From contig JAOUGY010000241.1 in assembly GCA_029865445.1 (NCBI GenBank), positions 1-5,905 of the forward strand: a stretch of 5,905 nt of DNA, read 5' to 3'. A program made the position numbers and the translations under genes. Shown one piece after another: positions 1-5,513 of this stretch. The stretch is from Acidimicrobiia bacterium. GTDB lineage: Bacteria > Actinomycetota > Acidimicrobiia > Spongiisociales > ZC4RG35. Below the pieces are notes generated by a model. That model did no database searches. It was not told the origin of the DNA and saw only the letters and a list, made by a program, of their open reading frames with translations. How positions within the stretch are numbered: position 1 is the stretch's first letter; each line of letters begins with the position of its first letter.

Positions 1-634
1 GAACGATCCGGGACCGCAACTGTGGAATCGCCGCCCCGAGAACGAGCAACAGGCCGAGCAACAACGTGATGTGCGGGAGTGACCACGCGGTGATGTCGAC
101 CCCATAGATGCGGTGCCACAGTTCATCGATCGGCGAGGTGAGGATCATGTAGCCCGAGATGACGGCGACGACGCCCATGCTCTTGTCCCGGCGGATCGCC
201 GCCCTCAACCCGGCTCGGTCGCCCGCCGCCACCCACAGGGCCCGACCAGAAATGGCCGACATGATTCCCATGCTGCCGTATATGAGCAGGTGCGGGGCCC
301 ACCAGAAGTCCTCACCGAATCCGCCCAACCGACGATGCCACACCTCGTCCCACAGGAGACCCGACGTGAACATCAGTCCGGCGACCGCGACAAGTGCCGA
401 CACCACTTCCCGACCCGGCAACGCGTGGTGGGGGGGCTCCCGGTCGATCTCACAGACGAACAACCACCACACCAGCCACACCATCGATACGAGCGCGGCG
501 AAGGTAGCCGCGACCCCAAGCCACAGTGCGGGGCCGGAGTTCGACCCCCCACCCCAGTGCACCAGCATGGCGAGCACTATCAGCGTGCCGGTTCCTTCGG
601 CCGTCAAGCGCCCGTGCGAGCGGATCCGATTCAC
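1..634 (-). CDS. Multi-pass membrane protein with duplicated D-E-x-W-H / P-H motif, partial
   Basis: I do not recognise a named family. The minus-strand frame is open from the left window edge up to a stop just upstream of 634, giving about 211 visible residues with the C-terminus outside the window. Hydrophobic segments lie at roughly residues 14-27, 39-60, 76-95, 115-134, 152-168 and 187-205. Two loops carry the same signature: D96-E97-x-W99-H100-R101 ending at P114-H115, and D170-E171-x-W173-H174-R175 ending at P187-H188. Basic residues (N-terminus VNRIRSHGR, and R140-K151) sit in loops that would be cytoplasmic, so both signature loops should be extracytoplasmic. Conserved acid/His clusters suggest metal, heme or quinone contact, which is inference. 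The start is set at GTG 634 because an in-frame stop lies upstream and the first helix begins soon after; no good Shine-Dalgarno is visible, and TTG at 607 is an alternative. The gene is divergent from the histidine kinase. A long plus-strand frame over the same bases is a compositional shadow. Confidence 0.8.
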   Translation of the reverse strand, partial: MNRIRSHGRLTAEGTGTLIVLAMLVHWGGGSNSGPALWLGVAATFAALVSMVWLVWWLFVCEIDREPPHHALPGREVVSALVAVAGLMFTSGLLWDEVWHRRLGGFGEDFWWAPHLLIYGSMGIMSAISGRALWVAAGDRAGLRAAIRRDKSMGVVAVISGYMILTSPIDELWHRIYGVDITAWSLPHITLLLGLLLVLGAAIPQLRSRIV

Positions 635-716
635 ACTCAGCCCGTCGACATCGCGCTTCGCAGGGCAAGGAGTTGGACGGTTTACTCAGAATCAGTTCCG
701 ACCGACATATACATGA

Positions 717-2300
717 ATGACCAATCGCGCCGAGATGGTGGTGGACCGCTTCCACGGGTTGCTCCTACAGTTCGCGCGCTGGTCGATACCGTCCGCCTTC
801 GTCATCGAATCGATCACCGACATCTTCGACGGCAATTCGGGATACCAAACCCGCTGGTACGTGTTTCTGGCGCTCTTCCTGGTGGTTTCGTGGCAACTGC
901 GGCGACCCAAACCCAACGGGATACCCATCCTCCTCGCGGCCGTCGGGTTCGTTTCCGCCGTCAGCCTGATCGAAGGAGTCACCGGGCGCGAAGTCGGTGG
1001 TACGGACACAGCCACCACGATGGTGGTTCTGGTCGTCCTGGGCATCTACCTCGCCCTCATCGAGCAACGACTGAGACCTGCGCTCGTGACGGCGTACATC
1101 ATGTTGGTTCTGGTTGTCGGAGTGGTGACCGGCATCGCGGATGGGCTCGACCCGCCATCCACGGCGATACGTGCAGCGGTCTCGACGTTGCTCTTGTGGA
1201 TCGGCGCCTGGTCGTTCCTCCGACTCAAGAAGGGTCTCGAGTCGGCAATCGTCGAAGGGGAACGAGCGAGAACCCGCAGCGACGCAGTGGCGGCCTTCTC
1301 GGAGGCACTGCTCGCGGCCCGCACCACCGACGAACAAGCGGCTGCCGAGGCACTGCGAAGAATCCTCGACCTCGACTCCGTCTTGATCGAGCGGTCGGGG
1401 AGTCCGGTAGTGATCGCCGGCGAACCCACGAGCGCGGCCGCGGTCAGGAAAGTCGAAGCGGCTGGAGCCCGTGGGGTCATGGGCCGGATCGAGGTCGGAG
1501 GCGACAAGGAGGCGGTGCGAGACATCGACTCGGTTCTCACGACGGTTGCCGGGATGCTCATCGGCAGTTGGGAGCGGGCCGATGCCCTGACGCAACTCGA
1601 GGAACACATTCGCTCCAAGGACCGCCTGGTGGCGTCTGTGAGCCACGAGCTCCGAACCCCACTGACCGGCATCCTGGGGTTCAGCGAGACGATCCTCGAG
1701 CTCAGTCCCGATCTACCCGGGGAGATTGGTGAGTTCATGGCCCTCATCCAGGACCAGAGCCGGGACATGTCCGACATCATCGAAGACTTGCTGGCGGCAG
1801 CCCGCGCCGACATCGGGACGCTGAGCGTCCAGCCTGAATCCATGGATCTTGCGGAGCAAGTGCACAGTGTGCTGGCGACTTCACGGATCCAGGCTCTCGG
1901 GGCGAACAAGACGCTCGGCGTCGAGGTGGCGGCCATGCAAGTGGTTGCCGACCCTCTCCGATGCCGCCAGGTCATCCGCAACCTCTTGACCAATGCTCTT
2001 CGGTACGGCGGTGAGAACGTGCTGCTCGTCACCGGGGGGGACGAGTCCAAGGTTTGGGTGGATGTGAACGACGACGGTCCGGGGCTGTCGGGGACGGAAC
2101 GCAGCAGGCTCTTCGAGCCCTACTTCCGCGCCCGCCAGACTCCGACCCAACCCGGGTCGGTCGGCTTGGGTCTCGCAGTCTCCCGCCAACTGGCGCGACT
2201 CATGGGCGGCGAGGTGGAGCTCCTCGAGACACTTCGCGGTACGACTTTCAGATTCAGCCTCGCTCGGCCGGCGCCCCTTCGGCTCAGTGCTACGGGATGA
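717..2300 (+). CDS. Membrane-bound sensor histidine kinase (HisKA/HATPase_c)
   Basis: A 527-residue two-component sensor kinase that should autophosphorylate on a conserved His and pass phosphate to a response regulator. The N-terminal part is a membrane block with about five helices (near residues 47-60, 69-86, 100-114, 122-140 and 151-168). After it comes a region of about 100 residues (185-285) with the size and position of a GAF-like sensor domain, then a short linker helix. The H-box is SHELRTPLTG with phospho-acceptor H310. The ATP-binding domain shows the N-box around N422 and N426, the G1 box DDGPGL (452-457), the F-box LFEPYF (465-470) and the G2 box GLGL (483-486). All catalytic boxes look intact. 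No response regulator lies within the window on either side. The ATG at 717 has no upstream Shine-Dalgarno, and an A/T-rich stretch (ACATATACAT, 705-714) lies directly before it, so a leaderless transcript is possible; M7 at 735 is an alternative start. The input signal cannot be read from sequence. Confidence 0.93.
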   Translation: MTNRAEMVVDRFHGLLLQFARWSIPSAFVIESITDIFDGNSGYQTRWYVFLALFLVVSWQLRRPKPNGIPILLAAVGFVSAVSLIEGVTGREVGGTDTATTMVVLVVLGIYLALIEQRLRPALVTAYIMLVLVVGVVTGIADGLDPPSTAIRAAVSTLLLWIGAWSFLRLKKGLESAIVEGERARTRSDAVAAFSEALLAARTTDEQAAAEALRRILDLDSVLIERSGSPVVIAGEPTSAAAVRKVEAAGARGVMGRIEVGGDKEAVRDIDSVLTTVAGMLIGSWERADALTQLEEHIRSKDRLVASVSHELRTPLTGILGFSETILELSPDLPGEIGEFMALIQDQSRDMSDIIEDLLAAARADIGTLSVQPESMDLAEQVHSVLATSRIQALGANKTLGVEVAAMQVVADPLRCRQVIRNLLTNALRYGGENVLLVTGGDESKVWVDVNDDGPGLSGTERSRLFEPYFRARQTPTQPGSVGLGLAVSRQLARLMGGEVELLETLRGTTFRFSLARPAPLRLSATG

Positions 2301-2312
2301 CTCCCCAAACTG

Positions 2313-2332
2313 TCGGCTAGCCGATATTTCGG
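2313..2332. promoter_or_regulatory. Overlapping palindromes in the gap after the kinase gene
   Basis: The 66-base gap 2301-2366 holds TCGGCTAGCCGA (2313-2324), a perfect 12-base palindrome. It runs into CCGA-TATT-TCGG (2321-2332), a second perfect 4-base stem that shares the CCGA arm. The two hairpins therefore exclude each other in RNA. As DNA, the first is a plausible dimer operator, and GATATT (2323-2328) is a weak -10-like string about 40 bases before the next ATG. There is no U-tract, so a classical terminator is unlikely. The symmetry is seen directly; the function is inference. Confidence 0.35.
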
Positions 2333-2366
2333 TCAGCTCGCGACCTCGAACCTCGTTTGAGATGCC

Positions 2367-2729
2367 ATGCAAAGAACACCCCTGCTCGCATCGCCCGCCT
2401 TCGGTGTGCTGTGGCTCATCGTGGGGCTCGTGGCAGCCGACACCACGTTTCACATAGCGCCGGGGATCGTGGCGGGTGCGTCCACCCTTGCCACCGCCAA
2501 ACCGACCCCGCGCACAGTCGGATACGGGCTCGGTGTGGCGGGAGTCACCGGATTCTGGCTGTGGTCGGCCGGTGCGCTCGATGGCCCATCGCTCCTTCCA
2601 CGGGGGGGAGCTGTGCTCGAGTCCGTCGTGGTCGGCGTGCTCGGGGCGGCGGTGGGATGGGGAGTTGCCGTGTCGACTCGACACAGGGATGAACCCTCGG
2701 AGCGAGTCGAGGAAGAGAGGCGCTCATGA
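2367..2729 (+). CDS. Small three-helix membrane protein, unknown function
   Basis: A 120-residue protein I do not recognise. Three hydrophobic segments are visible, near residues 11-36, 51-70 and 82-103, followed by a short highly charged tail (104-120, rich in R, E and D) that should be cytoplasmic. The first segment contains A-D-T-T-F-H, polar for a helix and possibly a turn between two half-helices. Its stop codon overlaps the start of the oxidoreductase by ATGA (2726-2729), the usual sign of translational coupling, so the two probably form one operon. The start ATG at 2367 has only a weak GAG upstream. The frame is preferred over two other plus-strand frames here because it alone gives hydrophobic helices, G/C-rich third positions and a stop that couples to the next gene. 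A membrane partner for the oxidoreductase is possible but unproven. Confidence 0.72.
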   Translation: MQRTPLLASPAFGVLWLIVGLVAADTTFHIAPGIVAGASTLATAKPTPRTVGYGLGVAGVTGFWLWSAGALDGPSLLPRGGAVLESVVVGVLGAAVGWGVAVSTRHRDEPSERVEEERRS

Positions 2730-4053
2730 ACACCGACTACGACGTCCTGGTTTTTGGGGGGAGGCCCAGCGGGAGAAGACGCCGCCGACATCGCTGCTCG
2801 CGGCGGGCTACGGGTCGGACTGGTCGAGGCCGAATTGGTGGGTGGCGAGTGTTCGTATTGGGGGTGCATGCCCTCGAAGGCCCTCCTCCGCCCCGGCGAG
2901 CTCCTCGACGAGGCCCGGCGGACGCCCGGTGTGAGAGCGGCAGTGACCGGCGAGATCGACCTCGACGATGCCCTTGCCCGACGCGACGCCTTCACTTCGA
3001 ATTGGGATGACGAAGGCCAGGTCCGATGGCTCGAGAGCGTGGGCGTCGACCTGATCAGGGCCACGCCCGAATCGCCGGCAACCGATTCGTCGAAGTCGAT
3101 TCGTCGACGGGCGTTGCGACCGTGTACGAGGCTGCGAAGGCGGTCGTAGTCGCCACCGGGACCCGAGCCGCGTTCCCTATGATCCCCGGCCTGACCGAGA
3201 TCGATGTCTGGGACAACCGTGATGTCACCTCCGCCAAACACGCTCCACGACGGTTGCTGGTGATCGGCGGCGGCGTCATCGGTGTGGAGATGGCTCAGGC
3301 CTGGCGCCAGCTCGGATCCGAGCAGGTCACCGTGGTCGAGGTCTTCGACCGCCTCCTGGCCCGCGAGGAGCCGTTCGTCGGCGCCGAACTCGAACGGTCG
3401 CTCACCCGGAGCCGTCGTCGAAGCCGACGAGGTGCTGGTGGCAACCGGCCGGCGGCCGGCCACCGGTGACCTCGGGCTGGAGGTCGTGGGTCTCGAACCG
3501 GGACGGTTCCTGGATGTAAACGACCACATGCTGGTGAAGGGCGTTCCTGGTGAGTGGCTCTACGCCGTGGGAGACGTCAACGGGAGATCACTCCTCACCC
3601 ACACCGGCAGTACCAGGCGCGCATCGCCGGTGCCCGCATTCGGGGGGTCGACACCAGAGCCTGGGGAGATCGAGAGGCGACGCCCAGAGTCGTGTTCACG
3701 ACACCCGAGATCGGAGCAGTTGGGTACACCGCTGCCGAGGCCGAAGAGCGAGGTCTCGAAATCCGCATCGTCACGTACGAGACCGGTCACGTTGCCGGTT
3801 CCGCGATCTTGGGCAAGGGCCATGGCGGGGCACCGCCCAACTGGTCGTGGACGCCCACTCCGAGGTCATAGTGGGTGCGACGTTCGTGGGCCCGCGTGTC
3901 GGGGAACTCCTCCACGCCGCCACCATCGCCATCATCGGCAAGGTCTCGCTCCACACCCTGTGGCACGCGATCCCGGCCTTTCCGACGGTCTCGGAAGTCT
4001 GGTTGAGGTTGCTCGAGGCATACCGAGACGAGTGCGGCGCCGAGTTCATCTGA
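2726..4053 (+). pseudogene. Pyridine nucleotide-disulfide oxidoreductase, broken by several frameshifts
   Basis: A class I flavin disulfide reductase homologue (dihydrolipoamide dehydrogenase / mercuric reductase superfamily), readable only by changing frame five times. The parts in order are: start MNTDYDVLVF (2726-2755); FAD-binding GGGPAGE (2757-2777); redox-active pair GGECSYWGCMPSK with Cys codons at 2850 and 2865 (a CX4C active site); NAD(P)-binding GGGVIG (3266-3283); VLVATGRRP (about 3429-3455); second FAD motif AVGDVNG (3564-3584); and a C-terminal dimerisation domain ending SEVWLRLLEAY, with the stop at 4051. Frame changes occur near 2756-2761 (one extra G), 3057-3060 (one G missing), about 3407, 3606-3607 (one G missing) and 3826-3830. 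At about 3407 roughly 30 residues of the NAD domain also seem absent compared with E. coli Lpd. At the usual catalytic His position there is Phe (codon 3979), five residues before Glu (codon 3994). The ribosome binding site GAGAGG (2715-2720) is reasonable. This is either a decayed gene or a patch of sequencing/assembly error at G runs; the family call is secure. Confidence 0.88.
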
Positions 4054-4060
4054 CCTGACG

Positions 4061-4090
4061 AAGCCCCCCGGCTTTGTCGCCGGGGGGCTT
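4061..4090. terminator. Strong symmetrical hairpin between convergent genes
   Basis: AAGCCCCCCGGC (4061-4072) and GCCGGGGGGCTT (4079-4090) form a perfect 12-base-pair stem with a six-base loop TTTGTC. It starts eight bases after the stop of the oxidoreductase and faces the convergent gene that ends at 4135, so it can serve both strands. There is no long U-tract on either side, only the terminal TT, as is common for GC-rich actinobacterial terminators. Confidence 0.82.
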
Positions 4091-4104
4091 ACTCAACTAC
4101 GGGT

Positions 4105-4122
4105 GCCGGATGAAGCTCCGGC
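4105..4122 (-). terminator. Second small hairpin downstream of the minus-strand gene
   Basis: GCCGGA (4105-4110) and TCCGGC (4117-4122) form a perfect six-base-pair stem with a six-base loop, 12 bases beyond the stop of the minus-strand gene ending at 4135. It may be that gene's own terminator or an RNA 3'-end stabiliser, with the larger hairpin at 4061-4090 as backup. There is no U-tract, so the call is weak. Confidence 0.35.
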
Positions 4123-4134
4123 CCGCTCGTCTGT

Positions 4135-4821
4135 TCAGACTCGCACCGGTTCCTTCAGCGAGGACTCCGGAACCCGCAGATCTTTGCCCTTGGCAACCCA
4201 CGCCATGCCGAGGCCGGCGAGGATGAGGGTCAGTCCGACACCTGCGAACATGCCGGCCATCCCGAGGCCGAGCTGCAGGGCGGAGTGGGTGACGGTTCCG
4301 ACGCCCAGCTCACCAATCAGACCGTGAGCGGTTCCGGACCACGCCTGCTCACGGGCCGGGCCCTCGAGCGGGTGCTGACGGTTGAAGTCGGTCCAATACC
4401 GTCCGTCGACGGCGAACTCGTATTCGCCGGCGGCGAAGGTTTCACCCTCGAACTCCGCGTCCTCCGCTAGCACGACTGTCTGGGTGCCGTGGAGCACGTG
4501 ATAGGCGATCGTCGCCATCTGGAACATGTACTCGCTGGCGGTGTTCACCAGCGGATCGTTGGGATCGAGATCGGATTCGACGACCGAGTATCCCCAGTCA
4601 TCGGTGAGCAGTGTCATGATGGCTTCGGCACCGGCGGTTTCACCGCGGTCGATGAGTTGGCCATCGTCGTTGTAAGACAGTGTGACGTTCTGGGCCTCGC
4701 TGAACGACTGCAGCGATGTGTACCCGTCTTGCACCTTGGCAAACGCCACACCACCGGCCACGACAAACACCAGCCCGATGAGGGCCAGTACGTAGCCGAG
4801 CTTCGTGAGACGTTGTGACAT
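4135..4821 (-). CDS. Membrane-anchored extracytoplasmic protein, unknown function
   Basis: A 228-residue protein I do not recognise. It opens MSQRLTK, followed by a hydrophobic helix (about 10-28) ending in A-F-A, which may be an uncleaved anchor or a signal peptide. The middle (about 30-165) is polar and acidic, with a D-D-x-x-x-L-I-D-R-G-E stretch (51-61), a D-L-D-P-N-D-P stretch (84-90) and an acidic segment with E-F-E-G-E-T-F-A-A-G-E-Y (123-134). A long Gly/Ala/Leu-rich helix lies near 184-210, then a short charged tail. The middle should therefore lie outside the cytoplasm, tethered at both ends. The frame stays open upstream to 4983, but ATG at 4821 is the right start: AGGAGG lies six bases upstream and the anchor helix follows directly, whereas the extension lacks a ribosome binding site. 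A CRP/FNR-like dyad lies 22-37 bases upstream of this start. The gene appears monocistronic. Confidence 0.85.
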   Translation of the reverse strand: MSQRLTKLGYVLALIGLVFVVAGGVAFAKVQDGYTSLQSFSEAQNVTLSYNDDGQLIDRGETAGAEAIMTLLTDDWGYSVVESDLDPNDPLVNTASEYMFQMATIAYHVLHGTQTVVLAEDAEFEGETFAAGEYEFAVDGRYWTDFNRQHPLEGPAREQAWSGTAHGLIGELGVGTVTHSALQLGLGMAGMFAGVGLTLILAGLGMAWVAKGKDLRVPESSLKEPVRV

Positions 4822-4827
4822 CAGCGA

Positions 4828-4833
4828 CCTCCT
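4828..4833 (-). promoter_or_regulatory. Ribosome binding site AGGAGG that fixes the start at 4821
   Basis: On the minus strand AGGAGG lies six bases before ATG at 4821. This perfect Shine-Dalgarno decides against the longer open frame that reaches 4983. Confidence 0.85.
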
Positions 4834-4842
4834 CGCTAAGTT

Positions 4843-4858
4843 CGTGAAAGATGTCACA
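4843..4858. promoter_or_regulatory. CRP/FNR-like dyad in the divergent intergenic region
   Basis: The minus strand reads TGTGA-CATCTT-TCACG, matching nine of ten positions of the TGTGA-N6-TCACA consensus of CRP-family regulators. It lies 22-37 bases upstream of the minus-strand ATG at 4821 and about 150 bases from the DoxX start. A weak -10-like GATATT precedes it on the minus strand (about 4863-4868), which would put the dyad over the start of transcription, a typical repressor position. The dyad is seen directly; the regulator and the direction of control are inference. Confidence 0.4.
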
Positions 4859-5000
4859 AGCAATATCGTGCTTCCCGAACCCTCGCTGTACCCGCCGAAA
4901 TGCCCTACCCATCGGCAATGGTCCCTAGGCGAGATTGCGGAGCCTCGCCGATCGCCGGGAATGAATCGACGGGCGGGCGACATTCAGTGTGGTACACACG

Positions 5001-5006
5001 AGGAGG
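5001..5006 (+). promoter_or_regulatory. Ribosome binding site of the DoxX gene
   Basis: GAGGAGG (5000-5006) lies just before GTG at 5010. The spacing is tight if the whole AGGAGG pairs (three bases), but normal (six bases) if GAGG at 5000-5003 is the core. The in-frame GTG at 4989 has no comparable site and would place this motif inside the coding region, so 5010 is preferred. Confidence 0.6.
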
Positions 5007-5009
5007 CCC

Positions 5010-5513
5010 GTGGAACCCACCGACGTCGCCCTGACAGCTCTCAGGCTCTGGCTCGGGGCAGTGATGACGCTCCACGGAGTGAACCATGCCCGGAATCTCG
5101 GAAGCACGGCCTCATGGTTCGAGTCGAAGGGTTTCGCCAGTCCCCGAGCCAACGCTGCGGCATCCGCGATCGGGGAGATCGCCATCGGTGCCGCACTCAT
5201 CCTGGGCCTGCTCACGTCGGTCGCCGCCGCCGGACTGATCGCCACGATGACCGTGGCGTTCGTCGCCATCCATCGCAAGGCCGGTTTCTTCGTGTTCAAC
5301 CGACCCGACGAGGGCTACGAATACGTGGCCACGCTCTCCGCCTCCTCGCTCGCCTTGGCCGGACTCGGACCAGGGGAGGTCTCACTCGACGCCGCCATCG
5401 GGGTGGACCTCGCAGGCTGGACAGGGATTGGGATCGGAGTGGCGGGAGTGCTGGTGGGCCTCGGCCAGCTCGCCGCGTTCTGGCGACCCATCGAACAAAG
5501 GAGTACTCCATGA
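5010..5513 (+). CDS. DoxX family membrane protein
   Basis: A 167-residue integral membrane protein of the DoxX family (named for the small subunit of archaeal thiosulfate:quinone oxidoreductase). Bacterial members often act in membrane redox or oxidative-stress complexes; the partner here is unknown. Helices are visible in ALRLWLGAVMTLHGVNHA, in ASAIGEIAIGAALILGLL, in GLIATMTVAFVAIH, and in EYVATLSASSLALAGLGPG, where the tail G-P-G-x-x-S-L-D-A is typical of the family. A final helix, GIGIGVAGVLVGLGQLAAF, extends the usual four-helix core. Between the third and fourth helices lies K-A-G-F-F-V-F-N-R-P-D-E-G-Y-E-Y, also family-like. The start is taken at GTG 5010 because of the preceding GAGGAGG; GTG 4989 would add seven residues. 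The stop overlaps the next start by ATGA (5510-5513), indicating an operon. Confidence 0.88.
   Translation: MEPTDVALTALRLWLGAVMTLHGVNHARNLGSTASWFESKGFASPRANAAASAIGEIAIGAALILGLLTSVAAAGLIATMTVAFVAIHRKAGFFVFNRPDEGYEYVATLSASSLALAGLGPGEVSLDAAIGVDLAGWTGIGIGVAGVLVGLGQLAAFWRPIEQRSTP
5497..5503 (+). promoter_or_regulatory. Ribosome binding site of the last gene
   Basis: AAAGGAG lies six bases before ATG at 5510 and inside the end of the DoxX gene. It confirms the overlapping start of the downstream reading frame. Confidence 0.8.

Noticed and set aside
113..1732. Long plus-strand open frame of 539 codons
   Set aside because: It covers both the minus-strand membrane protein and the kinase. Its product is Arg/Gly/His/Pro-rich without domains, and the kinase frame has all its motifs, so this is a GC-driven shadow.
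1046..2050. Minus-strand open frame of 334 codons opposite the kinase
   Set aside because: It is Ser/Arg/Pro-rich low-complexity translation with no domain, fully antisense to the HisKA/ATPase region.
2750..2765. Programmed frameshifting at TTTTTGGGGGG
   Set aside because: The run looks slippery, but the same gene has four further frame changes and an apparent deletion, so recoding at this one site would not restore a product.
2450..3529. Minus-strand open frame of 359 codons opposite the broken oxidoreductase
   Set aside because: It is long and unbroken while the plus strand is broken, so it was considered. However, it is Ser/Arg/Pro-rich without motifs, whereas the plus strand shows clear FAD, CX4C and NAD motifs.
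4928..4949. GGCGAG / CTCGCC inverted repeat upstream of the DoxX operon
   Set aside because: A six-base stem with a ten-base loop is common by chance at this GC content, and it has no promoter-like context.
4822..4983. N-terminal extension of the minus-strand membrane-anchored protein
   Set aside because: No ribosome binding site precedes the far start, and a perfect AGGAGG stands before ATG 4821, just ahead of the anchor helix.
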